The notes under the pieces are model-generated. The model saw only the letters and a list, made by a program, of their open reading frames with translations. It was not told where the DNA came from and searched no databases. Source: Ligula intestinalis (lineage: Eukaryota > Platyhelminthes > Cestoda > Diphyllobothriidea > Diphyllobothriidae). Taken from it: a stretch of DNA of 64,000 bases. Positions 11,205 to 22,084 of the stretch are shown here, in pieces. The position numbers and the translations under genes were made by a program. Every line of letters begins with the position of its first letter. The stretch's first letter is position 1. The DNA lies in assembly GCA_036362985.1 (NCBI GenBank), contig JAYGXS010000005.1, forward strand, positions 6,865,928 through 6,929,927, written 5' to 3'.

Positions 11205-12955
11205 GAAACATAGGACTAATTTGAGCCATGGATTGTGTCAAAAGCTTTTCAAGAAATCGGTGTCCCCTCGAAGCGACTTCCAAGTGTCGCTGATTACTAC
11301 TGAGTTTCACCACATTCACTACTTGACTGGGAGTGCAGGAATATGAATGAGATGTTCAATTGGTGTTTTTTACAACTCTTTTGCGCCGAGCACAACCCTT
11401 GACGCAACGCAGTTTCCTTGTTTTTTCGCTGGTTTAATAATAAGAATTCCAGGGATCAAAAAACAAGGGGAAGTTTATGGTTATCTGACCTGATTACAGC
11501 ACTAAGTGCGCGGTCCCTCTGACCTTCACCATTTCTTGCAGATGCATACATAATAGAAACGTCGCCCCAAATCATCTAGCGTGAAAATCCCAGCACTAAC
11601 TTATCATTTAGTCTGACGACAGGCAAGTGCTACCTGCTTAAAAATTAACGAACACAATGCAATTTTTCGAGGATCTTCCTTCATTTCATACTAGAAACTT
11701 TCTTTTTCAGGCTTTCAATACGAGGCATTTCCACAGAGCCCTCTTAATAAACACCCATGGAATTTTCTCATAGAAATAAATGTCTTATTAACCATAGGTT
11801 ATTTCGAAAAACAATGAGCTGGTTGCTATTTATAACCCATAAAGACAGGAAACCAATTGTTTAAATTTGTGATCAAAGTTTTTATAGTATTTTAAAAGAC
11901 TTGGTTTAGGAATCTACTGCCGTTTCAGACAAAGGACTTCACGGAAAAAAAAACACGCAAAAACAGGGTAACCTAGGCAACTTTATCAACACCGTTGAAA
12001 GAAACGCTTGGTCTACACTGCCTAGAGAAGCAGGGCTCATTTTTAACGAAAATTAACAGTGTGCGTAACTCAGACCCAAGAATCATTGGCGATAGCAAAT
12101 GCCCTTTGTTACTTTTATTATATCGGCTTTATGAGGCCGCTTATTAAAGCTCCCTTGAGTATGCGTATTTACTATGAAGCAGATGAAGGTACTGCGGAAG
12201 GATATTCAAAATTTATGTCCTCTTTTCCGCACTTTAATGCGTAATTGGAGGCAAATGGGCAAAATAAAGATAAAACGTTATTTGGAAGTGGAAGCGGGTC
12301 GACAGGCAAGCTACTCAGTGTTGCCCTGGTCTTCGTGTTCCCCTCCACTTTGACGATCGCGCATACTTTGAGAGTACGAAAATGTGGGATACCTGCTATC
12401 TGCTCCTTCTTTCAGAGATAAAAATGTTTACTGCCTTAGCAAATGCGTAAAGAAAAGGCGAGTCCAGCAAATACCTGTTGACTAAAGCCCCTATGCCGTT
12501 CTCATAGACTTGCGTTTTCAAAGTTGGACTGTCGTGTTGGCATGGCAACTCCTTGATCCATTGGTTATATGGTCATAGAAGAGTTATTTTGCTTTTCTAA
12601 GGATCCAAACTCGTTCTACTACCATTCGTCACGTATGCTTTTGTATAACAGAAGCTAGTTTGCACAAGTCAGAGTCCATCACACTTTAAAGCGCCATTCT
12701 ACATTAAAAGACAAAATACTAATATTACGTCGCAAACTAGCTGAATTTCGGCTAGGCAACCTCGTCTGGCTTTAATGTTCAATGTCTCCAATAAAGCTGT
12801 TAGTGCAATTAGGAGGGGAAGAGAGGTCGTGGATGCTACATCGCTTACGATGCATGCAGATAGTCCGTAGTAACGTCCCGTTTTTATCCCGTTTTTTTGC
12901 TAACACCTTCTCTCCAGCTAATCTGGCAACATAGAAGCAATATGTTAAAGCTTTA
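11205..12955. other. Non-coding DNA, nothing recognised
   Basis: No domain, tRNA-like box or window repeat identified. Confidence 0.4.
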
Positions 12956-12960
12956 CAGAG

Positions 12961-13855
12961 GTGCTTGTGCGTCAGTGTTCAACTGGACTTATGCCATTGG
13001 CAGTATTCAGGAAAGCCATGTGCACGAAGCAAATACTACATTTTAACAGCAATCCCTTTATGTGTCACAAACGTAGCTGCGTTCGTACCCTTGTACGAAG
13101 ATTGGAAACGTATTGCAGCACACCTGCCAGCACAGAAGAGCTGAACATCAATATCTCCACGAACTCTTCCGAGCCAATGGGTATCCAAACTCATTTATCA
13201 AACAAGCCAACCGCCGGTTAAGCAGACAACGCCCAGTGTAACAACCAACCGAAATCTGGAGGGCCATTCCGAAGCAGTCTCACAGTTCTTACAATCCGCT
13301 CTAGTACGCATAACCCATCGACCTCAGGCGACCAAACATCGCCGTGTGATGCAACCAAAAGACAGACTGCCCCAATTGAAATATCTGCTACAATATACGT
13401 TTCAACAATGAAGACCGTAAGTACGTTGGAGAACCAGACCGCAAATTACAGATCCACCTACGCGAACACAACGCGACGGCTCGGAGACTAGAACCAAAGT
13501 GGTAACTTGGAGCACAGATCGGAGAACCGACCACGACTTTGATACTCATAGACTGACCATGGTAAGCTGAGGAACCTCAAAAGCCGAAGAGCTGACGCTC
13601 AAGGCATGTTATTCGGATGCCAACTCCGTCAACAGGCATCTAGACCTCCCCGCGGCCTACAAAGCCTTACACCATTATGTAAGCAAAGGACGGAACAAGG
13701 CCAAATTGAACGTAAAAATTGCAAGCGAAAAGGACCCAATGAAAAATTGACCAGAAGAAGAGGCAGGATAACCAGGGCACCCTACAGTGGGCGCAAGTCG
13801 CCGTTGCCGTTTACGAACCCGAGCAAACCCCCACCTTCGCTAACAGTTAAGTAGC
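12961..13855 (+). pseudogene. PLE-D: reverse-transcriptase thumb plus GIY-YIG nuclease, frame-broken
   Basis: The first frame (12961-13221) reads VFRKAMCTKQILHFNSNP followed by CHKRSCVRTLVRRLETYCS. This is the pattern of the C-terminal reverse-transcriptase/connector region of Penelope-like elements. After a break, another frame near 13410-13480 gives EDRKYVGEPDRKLQIHLREHN, the YVGE...REH signature of a GIY-YIG nuclease. A third segment ends DANSVNRHLDLPAAYKALHH (13612-13671), the usual C-terminal part of that nuclease. At least two frameshifts and several stops separate the parts. The catalytic palm is missing, so the copy is 5'-truncated. A hammerhead-like motif lies about 130 bp downstream. 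Confidence 0.75.
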
Positions 13856-13983
13856 GTGCGCCAATATAATTGCCTCCCATCCTTTTTGATTGCTGTTTTT
13901 TACGCCTCGACAACTTAAAACCCTGTGATAGTTGTTTGCCCTATGCCCACTATAATTACTATCCTTTTGGCTGCTCCTTCTTA

Positions 13984-14023
13984 TATCTGAAAATGGACTC
14001 CTGTAAAAGTTCGAAAGCTCAGG
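13984..14023 (+). ncRNA. Hammerhead-like motif of PLE-D
   Basis: CTGAAAA, T, GGACT-loop-AGTTC (5-bp stem II), GAAA, GC, TC, AGG. Only one base of the first box departs from CUGANGA. It is followed by AAAATAAACC, like the other PLE ends. Same strand as the PLE-D frames. Confidence 0.45.
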
Positions 14024-14179
14024 AAAATAAACCACATGGATTCGGGGCTCGACAAGTCTTCTTCCTCAAATGCATGAAATGCAAAATTTTACATTCTTTT
14101 GAGAGGGGTTGTAAAGCAAAGAGGATTTACAGCAATTTCTGCTGTTTTTGCTCTGACGCTGTCCTTAAATAGCTGTAAT

Positions 14180-14570
14180 GACCCAATTTACCCCAATAAT
14201 TGGATACAGCGCCCACACCTACACCGATAATGCACCTTGGCCAACAGAGGACCGTATTGACGTGGAAAAATGGCCTCCCGAGTGATTACCAATAATTGAA
14301 TCTACCTATCCCGTTGTGAGGTAACATGCAAGCAGTACGTCATACTTCCAGTCCAACACTGTCGCAACCAGACTGATTTCGGGGGGAGGAAACAACGTAG
14401 ACTGTCTAGCACACGAAGAGAGCCACGGCTGATAGCATCAGTGTTACCTATTGTACGGACATAAGGCTGCACCTCTTTAGAATTTTAAGCAATCAATATT
14501 CCCTCCAAAACCCGTACTTCAGTAAATACGAATAAGTACTTCAATATTAATGTTTGTGCATAACTACAAA
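14180..14570. other. Non-coding DNA, nothing recognised
   Basis: No repeat or domain seen between the PLE-D end and repeat R1. Confidence 0.4.
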
Positions 14571-14574
14571 AATG

Positions 14575-14960
14575 ACATAAATTGACGGGATTCTACTTCG
14601 GGTCCCAGAAATTGTTTAAAAAATCGTAATGATATCCCAAAAAATAGCGCGCCAAAAATAAACACAGAAACTCACTAACACTTCTTACATACTTATAGTT
14701 GATTGGGTGTGAACAATTTGGGATTTTGTACTTACTTATACTTTATATTTTACGGGGTACATTATGTTTCCAAAAAACATTTGGTGGTTCAAAGTTCGTC
14801 TACTCCAACTTACCTGCGGTCCAACTTACCGTTCTACAATTCGATTAATATAGTTCGTGGCGCGAAGCGCCGCAAATAATTTCAATTTGCATGCGCAACA
14901 ACTTTACTTTGATATATTTTATCTGGTTTATTGAACTTATTTGTTTAAGTTCAGCGATGA
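14575..14960 (+). repeat. Interspersed repeat R1, copy 1 (interrupted)
   Basis: Shares with 28185-28545 the ordered landmarks GGTCC.AGAAATTGTTTAAA, TAGTTCGTG.C..AGCGCCGC, CATGCGCAACA and a T-rich end with AACTTATTTGTTT. A shorter copy is at 18935-19110. The R1 text resumes after the palindrome and gap at 15522, so an element inserted into it. No coding capacity. Confidence 0.6.
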
Positions 14961-14976
14961 TACCCATGTAAGCATT

Positions 14977-15521
14977 GAGGAAGTCAAGTTAAGCGAACGA
15001 ACGTTTTCGATTAATTCATCATCAGGCAATACAGTAATATAAGGGAGGGNNNNNNNNNNNNNNNNNNNNNNNNNNNNNNNNNNNNNNNNNNNNNNNNNNN
15101 NNNNNNNNNNNNNNNNNNNNNNNNNNNNNNNNNNNNNNNNNNNNNNNNNNNNNNNNNNNNNNNNNNNNNNNNNNNNNNNNNNNNNNNNNNNNNNNNNNNN
15201 NNNNNNNNNNNNNNNNNNNNNNNNNNNNNNNNNNNNNNNNNNNNNNNNNNNNNNNNNNNNNNNNNNNNNNNNNNNNNNNNNNNNNNNNNNNNNNNNNNNN
15301 NNNNNNNNNNNNNNNNNNNNNNNNNNNNNNNNNNNNNNNNNNNNNNNNNNNNNNNNNNNNNNNNNNNNNNNNNNNNNNNNNNNNNNNNNNNNNNNNNNNN
15401 NNNNNNNNNNNNNNNNNNNNNNNNNNNNNNNNNNNNNNNNNNNNNNNNNCCCTCCCTTATATTACTGTATTGCCTGATGATGAATTAATCGAAAACTTCG
15501 TTCGCTTAACTTGACTTCCTC
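14977..15521. repeat. Inverted repeat flanking an assembly gap, inserted into R1
   Basis: Left arm 14977-15049 and right arm 15450-15521 are reverse complements over about 72 bp with one or two differences. Their inner ends (AAGGGAGGG / CCCTCCCTT) abut the gap exactly. The phrase GAACTTATTTGT occurs at both outer boundaries (about 14933 and 15523), consistent with a target-site duplication of 12 bp or more. Each arm carries CTGATGATGAATTAATCGAAAA, a hammerhead-like box pair, reading outward. Confidence 0.7.
15050..15449. other. 400-base assembly gap
   Basis: Run of exactly 400 N between the two arms of an inverted repeat. The missing core of the element is probably longer or shorter than shown, since palindromes commonly break assemblies. 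Confidence 0.98.
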
Positions 15522-15540
15522 AGAACTTATTTGTATTCAA

Positions 15541-15655
15541 GTGCAGTTTTTAGTCTAGTTTTTAATTTATTAGGATGACATCTGCGTAAATTTTGCCTAG
15601 TAGATTGCACAGACAATCATGGGACTGTCTAAAGCTTGTAAAACATCGCAAAATA
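15541..15655 (+). repeat. 3' remainder of R1 copy 1
   Basis: T-rich continuation (CAAGTGCAGTTTTTAGTCTAG and onward) similar to the sequence after 28530 in the second R1 copy. Confidence 0.4.
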
Positions 15656-15659
15656 TTGT

Positions 15660-15850
15660 AATGACTTCGGCAGATTTCCATAATTCGCGGTCTCGGTGGG
15701 ACTCGAATCAACAAAGCAGCGAAGGATTTTGTGCAGTAAACGTTCTACCACTGCACTACGAAGCTCATCATGCTCCGTGAATTTAATCATACTTGTATCG
15801 ATCTTACCCGGCCAACTTACTGCTCATATGGAGTCCACTAATAATCCGCC
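15660..15850 (-). mobile_element. SINE-B copy
   Basis: On the minus strand: a leader with GATTAAATTCACGG, then A-box area CGTAGTGCAGTGGTAGAACG and B-box area GATTCGAGTCCCACC. The tRNA-like module differs in detail from the other SINE-B copies, so it may be a subfamily. Confidence 0.55.
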
Positions 15851-15854
15851 AAAA

Positions 15855-16465
15855 CTCAATAATAAACTAAAAACAAAACTAAAAGTGAACATTTACATTA
15901 AATAAACTATAGGTATGTAGGAAATGATAGAAATTTAATTTGTCGTTTTATTTATGGTGTAGATTGAAAGGTGGACATTCCGCAATGTTAGTCGAAAAAC
16001 ATGAAAAATCCATCCATATCTCTACGGGACGTTTCGCTATGCAGTTGCAGCTTAAAGTTCTCCCTGGGAGTAAGTGGGTAATCGGCGCGTGTGAACGTTT
16101 CAATACTGTGAAAGAAAATCTATGTTGGACGCAGGATCGAGAAGACAAATACCGGAAGGTGTTGGGACGAACGAGTAGCACAGATAAGCCCAACGCTCCC
16201 AAAATAAAACAAGTTACAAATCAGCCGATAAGCACTTGCGTAAGACTAGGAAAACTCAGAGGGCTATGTTAGTCGACGCCCAACCGTTTCGGACACCTTG
16301 ACAGAGGACGACAGACAAGTATTGGACAGTTATTCTTACTGTGAACGTTAACAGCTAATCTTACTTGAGCTCTGGTAAGCCATCATTTGCAGCATTCTTC
16401 GTAGCTCATAAAATTTGCATTTCTCATCTAAAAGTCTCTGCGAAAGGCGAAACCTAACCCGATAA
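15855..16465. other. Non-coding DNA, nothing recognised
   Basis: Overlapping sense (15940-16272) and antisense frames, about 110 and 84 codons, show no domain. No window repeat identified. Confidence 0.35.
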
Positions 16466-16474
16466 ACTCTGAAA

Positions 16475-18433
16475 CTGAGTATTACTGCCCAAACTTCGTG
16501 TTAAATACGAAATATGCTAAAGATTGAAACTCACTTGCTATTCAGCATTGACTGAGATCGCAATACTGATTATGACGTAGTCTGCTCGAAATTTATTTTA
16601 ATGACGATAGGATACTGGATTTTTAGCGTGCTCTTTTTTGATGGCCAAAAAACCTATGTACTGAAAAAATTAGCTGCTTAAGTAGCATGCCTTTATATCA
16701 CTGATTTTACCACTCTCATATTTTAAAATATATTTTCTGGAAAACACATTAAACAATCTTCCTTGTACATGGTTGGTAGGAAATAATGCATCCTTTAGAT
16801 TTTATACAGTAGACGCCGCGGATCGTGCAGCATTTCGACTTATGCGAACGATTGATATTCTTTTGGTAATCGCTATTGACTCAAGTTGTGATACTGATTA
16901 TTGTGTAGTCTATTCTGAAGTCATTTCAGTCATGATACGACGCGGGCTTGTTAATGAGCTTCGTTCTGACAACCATCACAAAGTGTCTATTGTAAAAAAC
17001 TGGCTACTGAAGTAGTATGCCGTTTCATCATTTATTTTGACCTTGTTTATAAATTCAAATATATTTTATGAATGACATGTAGCAAAAGTTATGTCTTTTA
17101 ATTGTTTCATAGAGAATTCCGCCTACTCAAAATTTTATACTCAAAGAAACGGTATCCTTTGGGTGTAAAAAAATTTCTCAATTGCTGAAAAATTTTCTAA
17201 CCTAGTGACTGCTACACTCGAATTCTAGGTTTAAACACTGCGCACTGTGTGCATCCTGTTTAAGAAAAAGTACGTTTTCGCCTACTGTTTAAGGAAGAAG
17301 TCGCATAGTTGTCATTCATTATTGAAAAAGATTTAAAATATACGAAATGTAGTATACGCAGCATTCATAAATTGACGGATACGGTGTATTATGAACAAAC
17401 ACCCCATAATTGTAAAAAAGCTCATAATTAGCAACTTTTTTTAAAACCGAACGATACCCTTCCTTTGAGTATGAAATTTAAAGGAAACGTAATTTTCTAT
17501 CAAACAAGTACAAGAAATAATTTTTGCGTACGTCTTATCCATAAAATATTTTTGAAATGATGAAGGCAATCAAAATCAATGATAAAACGGCCTACTACAT
17601 AAGTAGCCAGTTTTTACAATAGATACTTTTTTGCTGGAAGTCAGAACGGAGCTCATTAAAAAGCCCGCGTTGTATCATGACTCAAATTACGTCAGATTTG
17701 AATACATGATAATCAGTACCACAACCTAAATCAATAGCGATTACCGAAAGAGTATCAATCTTTCGCTTAAGTAGAAATTTTGCATGATCCGCGGCGTCTA
17801 AGGTACTTTAACAATCATGGGTTTTTGTACGATTACGAGGTTCTCATTCATTAAACATCACATCTGTCAATTTTGTTTAATACTGGCTAATGTGTACAGC
17901 ATGGTCCACATCTATTGCAACATTTACTAGGATTACATGATTGCTTCCTCAAACCGTCGGCGAAAACGTACTTTTCAATAAGCGGACTGCACAAAGCGTG
18001 CAGTTTGTAAACCCTGAATTCAAGTGTAGCAGACAGTAGGTTTCAAATTGATTCGGCAATTTAGAAAAATTTTATTTCCAAAAGACACCCTTTCTATCAG
18101 TATAAAATTTAAAGGAGGCGTAATTTACCACCAAGCGAGTACACAAATTATTTTTTTCGTTTATTTTTTCTAAAAATATATTTGAATATATTAAGGCAGT
18201 CAAAATCAATGATAGCAGTGCACGCTACTTAAGTGGCCACCTTTTGCAGTTCATACGCTTTGTAATCGGTCTCGAAGAAACTCGTTAAAAATTCGGCAGC
18301 CTATCGTGATTTAACTGACTTTATAATAGTCTACATGCTAATCAGTACTACAACCTTTCTCAATGTCGATAAGCGGAAGAGTAGCAACGTTTCGCATATG
18401 TTGGAATTTAACATGAATTTTAGAGCGAACTGC
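16475..18433 (-). mobile_element. F1 palindromic element, outer copy interrupted by a second F1
   Basis: The left arm (16475-16803) reads toward the centre with GATTGAAACTCACTTGCTATT and later TAGCTGCTTAAGTAGCATGCC. The right part (17820-18433) holds the core on the minus strand (CAGTTTGTAAACCCTGAATTC, GTGTAGCAGACAGTAGG) and then the mirrored arm (GCTACTTAAGTGGCCACC, GAGTAGCAACGTTTCGCATA). The left arm stops abruptly at TTAGATTTTATAC and another complete F1 occupies 16804-17819. It encodes no protein of note. It is classified as a non-autonomous foldback element by structure only. Confidence 0.7.
16804..17819 (+). mobile_element. F1 palindromic element, inner complete copy
   Basis: The ends are CAGTAGACGCCGCGGATC and its mirror GATCCGCGGCGTCTAAGGTAC. 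Arms of roughly 260-300 bp are reverse complements (for example ACTGGCTACTGAAGTAGTATGCC against GGCCTACTACATAAGTAGCCAG). The unique core between them (about 17100-17480) has the conserved block GTTTAAACACTGCGCACTGTG and AAGTACGTTTTCGCC on the plus strand. It sits inside the outer F1 copy, giving a relative age: this copy is the younger. Confidence 0.75.
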
Positions 18434-18439
18434 AAAGCC

Positions 18440-18930
18440 CGCTTCCGTAGATAGCAGTTAACACAATAAATCAGCGTTAGTGAATGGTTCTACTCAAAAC
18501 TTGAACAGGGGAACGATAATTCGAGGAGTACTTCTCAAAGTACTCATCATCAAATGGAAAGGTCGGTAGGAACTAATAGCTGGACCGCCTAATGGCAAAA
18601 GTCTCCCAGTCCAAGTGCCTTACGGAATTCTTGGTTAAAAATCTACTGTTTGGTTAATGCGCAGTTAAGACGTTTGCGTATTTGTGTGATAAGTGCACTG
18701 GCTGAAATAAATTGAAAGGGAAATGTATTTTGGGTGGTGCACCTCATATAGCCCTAGTCCCAGCATTTTATCCCATGGAAACGGTGTTTCTAGGGGTTGT
18801 ATTGGTGGGAAATTAGGACGGGCGGTGGAATTTACTTTAATAACTGTTATATGCATTTTTTTTATTATATTTAGTAATGTTGTTGCTTTATATCTGTGTA
18901 TTTTCCCAATCTGTGTTATCGTTTAACGTA
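18440..18930. other. Non-coding DNA, nothing recognised
   Basis: Two overlapping opposite frames near 18.7-18.9 kb (63 and 67 codons) have no recognisable domain. Confidence 0.4.
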
Positions 18931-18934
18931 TTGC

Positions 18935-19110
18935 GGAAACACCCGATTATCAAAATGTAGGTTTCTTGAAATTCCTGAAAAAATGTAAGGCGTTAGGAGG
19001 TCGTCTCATTCAACTAACCTGAGGTCCAACTTACCGTTCTGAATTTCGATTAGTATAGTCAGCGGCGCGCACATCTTATATTTTGATGTGGAGCAACTTG
19101 CTCCTAGCGG
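18935..19110 (+). repeat. Interspersed repeat R1, short copy
   Basis: Shares with copy 1 the phrase GAGGTCCAACTTACCGTTCT, then TTCGATTA.TATAG and GGCGCGC. Truncated at both ends relative to 14.6 and 28.2 kb. Confidence 0.5.
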
Positions 19111-19114
19111 CCGT

Positions 19115-20035
19115 GGGACACGAAGTCAACTTCAATTTTTCCAATTTACGCCAAAGTCAAAGAATTTCCTTCCCTGTCTATCTTATTATTCCATCCCAAA
19201 ACCCCTCTTACTACCGTTTACTTGCGGAAAATTACTGGAATTAGTGGGTAGATGAGGGGAAGCATTTTAAATACCTTTGCCGATTAAAGTCATTTGTAAT
19301 CGTTTTCTGAACAAAATCGGTCGTCAAAAAGGGTTGCGTGAAAGATAAAAAAATGTAATAAAAGAAAGCCTCTAGGCCAAGAACGCTATTTTAAGTATCT
19401 TCTATTGTCTATCATAATCTAAAATTCTTGGATAGGCGGAAATTCAACCTAGTGAAAATGTGCAAATTGTTTGTTATTATCAATGCCACCCGAAAGGTAG
19501 CTGCACTACGAATTCCTACCGAAAGACAATCGTAAAACTGAAGCCCTCTTGATAAGTAGTCTGACTAAGGGAAGAAGCATTCCTATGGTCAACGCGTCGC
19601 ATTACTTACTAAAGAAACCAGTCACAAGATATTTGAAAAGGCAGCCAAGGAAATGCACTGCAAAGACCAAGCAAAGGCACATCTGACGAACTGGACGCAG
19701 ACGGTTTCATAAACAACTCTGATCTTGAGCATTTGCGACAGGAACTTTCTGGTTTTATGTTTTAGTTTAAATACGCGAAAATAACCACTTAATACGGAAG
19801 TAATATAGTCAGTATAGAAAATCCCCTTTGTACGATACTAGACAACACGACAAAGCTTTTCGGCTACTCTTGAATTCATTGAATACCATGGACGTAAAAA
19901 TGCGGGTTTTGCTGGAACCTTCATAAATTCTAACAAACGTAATGGTCACTCAGACGGTCAATTACGTCAGTAAATGTCTCTCGACCAATCAGCAGGGAAT
20001 ATGAATGTCGATGAAGTTACTCCAAGAACTATTAG
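19115..20035. other. Non-coding DNA, nothing recognised
   Basis: No repeat shared elsewhere and no frame of interest. Confidence 0.4.
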
Positions 20036-20044
20036 GATAAGAGG

Positions 20045-20260
20045 TGGTTTGGCAGATTTTCTCAATTTGAATTGCGCCAATTATGAAAAAAACTTGAGGC
20101 GTTCAGCAGGAGTTGAACCCACATTGTATAGAGGACCTTTACCGTAAGCCAACATTCTAACTAATTGAGCTACAAACGCCCCACCTCATGCCATGAATTT
20201 AATCACAGTTAAGTCAATTTTACCCGCCCAGTTTTACCGCTCGTATGAAATCCACCAATA
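20045..20260 (-). mobile_element. SINE-B copy, left of a head-to-head pair
   Basis: On the minus strand: leader TGTGATTAAATTCATGGCATG, A-box area GTAGCTCAATTAGTTAGAA, B-box area GTGGGTTCAACTCCTGC. A T-rich tail follows (AAGTTTTTTTCATAATTGG). Faces the copy at 20430-20640. Confidence 0.65.
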
Positions 20261-20344
20261 AGTAACAGCAAACTGACTGTCCAAGCAGGATTTCCTAAGC
20301 AATCATATAGAATCCACCAGAATGACTACTAAGTCGCTTTAATC

Positions 20345-20395
20345 ATTAGGATGTTTGGCAAATATGCTTGATTTTAATTGCGGCAATTGTGACGA
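20345..20395 (-). mobile_element. SINE-B 3' tail fragment
   Basis: GTTTGGCAAATATGC...TTGATTTTAATTGCGGCAATTGTGA mirrors the terminal part of SINE-B (ATTTGCCAAAC end). Head missing. Confidence 0.4.
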
Positions 20396-20429
20396 CTGCA
20401 TAGAAAATCATGCTTTGGCAGTCACCTTG

Positions 20430-20640
20430 CTGTTCTGTTTTGGTGGATTCAATACGAGCAGTAAAGTTAAGCGGGTGGGATCGACCTAAGTGCGATTAAC
20501 TTCATGGTGCGAGGTGGGGCGAATTGGTTGAAACGTTGGCATCCGGTAAAGGCCTTCTCTACTATGCGGGTTTAAATCCCGCCGAAAGCCTCGGGTTTGT
20601 TTTTCAAAATTGTGTCAATTCATATAAGAATAAGGCTATC
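20430..20640 (+). mobile_element. SINE-B copy, right of a head-to-head pair
   Basis: Starts GGTGGATTCAATACGAGCAG. Leader GTGCGATTAACTTCATGGTG, decayed A box (GGCGAATTGGTTGAAACG), B box GGGTTTAAATCCC, tail GTTTTTCAAAATTGTGTCAA. Mirrors the copy at 20045-20260. Confidence 0.65.
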
Positions 20641-20800
20641 TGCTGGCGGGCTCGATAGTGAGCCCTCAAAAATACGACACGAGTAAGTCTTTTAACCGAT
20701 TAGTGAACGTTTCATTGCCTACGTTATTACTCGCGATCAAAATTACCGTGGAAACGAGCCCACAGCTCAAATACTTGAGCTTTGACCTACTCTACTACAG

Positions 20801-20897
20801 ACCATGGGGTTGACTCTCGGAAACACGTTTGGCTGATGACGGCCAGTAAGCAGGAAATGACCATCCCACTATCGCTTTTCTTTGTCTGCAATGTTCG
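20801..20897 (+). mobile_element. SINE-A body, head missing
   Basis: TTTGGCTGATGACGGCCAGT, then GGAAATGACCATCCCACT and TTTCTTTGTCTGCAATGTT match the SINE-A body. No A or B box upstream. Confidence 0.55.
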
Positions 20898-21079
20898 TTT
20901 GCATCTATCGCTGTAACTGATAGATAGCTCAGCAATCTTTACAAATATGCTGATCATGGAGATGGTCAATTGCACTTATTGATGAACCTTCACCCATTGC
21001 TAACTGAACTCACTCGTCCTGTTTTGCCTCAGATCTCACACCGTGACAGCAGCCGTACAACGGCTGGTAATCTTGACAG

Positions 21080-21180
21080 GTTGCATTGTCGGCAAAGATA
21101 AATGAGATTGGAATGGCCATTTCTGGATTATAAGCTGTAATCGGGTAGTCATACGCAACCCCAAGTTGTGCATCACCCAT
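21080..21180 (-). mobile_element. SINE-A body, head decayed
   Basis: Minus strand: TGGGGTTGCGTATGACTACC, then AGAAATGGCCATTCCAATC and TTATCTTTGCCGACAATGC. Preceded by GGTGATGCACAAC, the same junction text seen at 21348 and 37285. Confidence 0.6.
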
Positions 21181-21347
21181 CAAGTAGCGCATCACTCGGT
21201 ACATCTTGATCTGAGTCTGAAGCCCTTACCCTTTTGCCACGAACTCGTTTTCTTATTAGCTAAGATAGGGATATATTGGCACGCGTAGATGAACATTCAC
21301 TGATCAGGACGTTTGAATATTGATAATAAAGTTTGTAACTGCAAATC

Positions 21348-21449
21348 ATGCGTGGTGCACAACTGGGGGGTTGAATATGACTGGCTGACGATAGCCAATA
21401 AGCAAGAAATGAATAATTATGTCTCTTTTGTCTTTGCCGACAAACTATC
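21348..21449 (+). mobile_element. SINE-A body, head decayed
   Basis: CGTGGTGCACAACTGGGGGG, then TATGACTGGCTGACGATAGC and TTTTGTCTTTGCCGACAAAC. Third SINE-A tail within 650 bp. Confidence 0.6.
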
Positions 21450-21492
21450 TACGGTCATTTACGTCAGAAAATGTCCGTCAGCACTGGAGAAA

Positions 21493-21528
21493 ATACAGTA
21501 CGGCTCAGAATTCATGCAACGTGCCGGA
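21493..21528 (+). mobile_element. F1 terminal fragment
   Basis: ACAGTACGGCTCAGAATTCA...TGCAACGTGCC matches the outer end of F1 (compare 43557 and 40491). The rest of the arm is absent. Confidence 0.45.
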
Positions 21529-21529
21529 A

Positions 21530-22080
21530 AAGGTAGTTTAAATAGTCCATCTCGTATACTCCTAGCCCCACCTTTTGTCCTATCGAAACGATGGTTATGA
21601 GGGGGGTTTTGGGAGGGGGAAGAGGAAGAGCAGTGAAAGAAAATTGCAGAAGTAAGTGTAAAGGGGAAAATTAAGTTCAACTCGTTTCCCGCTGCCGCTG
21701 GTAGTGAACTGTTCCGCATGTTAATTGAAGGTATGCATGGCGCTTCGTGTGTGTGGACACAGCTTATCTAACTCAAGAGCGGTAAATAGGACCTCAGGTA
21801 AATTGAAGTTGTGGCCCTCCATACCACGATTTCTAGTAAGTTAGAAATTTCAAGAAACCGGCCTTAAACAATTGATTTTTTTTCACAGTACCTTAAATGA
21901 TAATATAGATCAGGAAAGTCTACAGATACACATCAAGAATATTTTTAAATACAATTAAACAAAAATGCATATAGCAGTTATTAAATTACATTTCACTGCC
22001 TATACTAATTCTCCATCTATCAAACCATATAACAAGGTGCTTGGACAAGGGTTATATCAGGTACACTTCTTAAGCTACTG
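21530..22080. other. Non-coding DNA, nothing recognised
   Basis: Contains a G-rich stretch near 21600-21625. No repeat or domain identified. Confidence 0.4.
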
Positions 22081-22084
22081 TTCC

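Noticed and set aside
16021..16075. Further hammerhead-like motif around GGGACGTTTCGC
   Set aside because: Only the GAAACGTC box is present on the minus strand. No first box or stem II could be placed.
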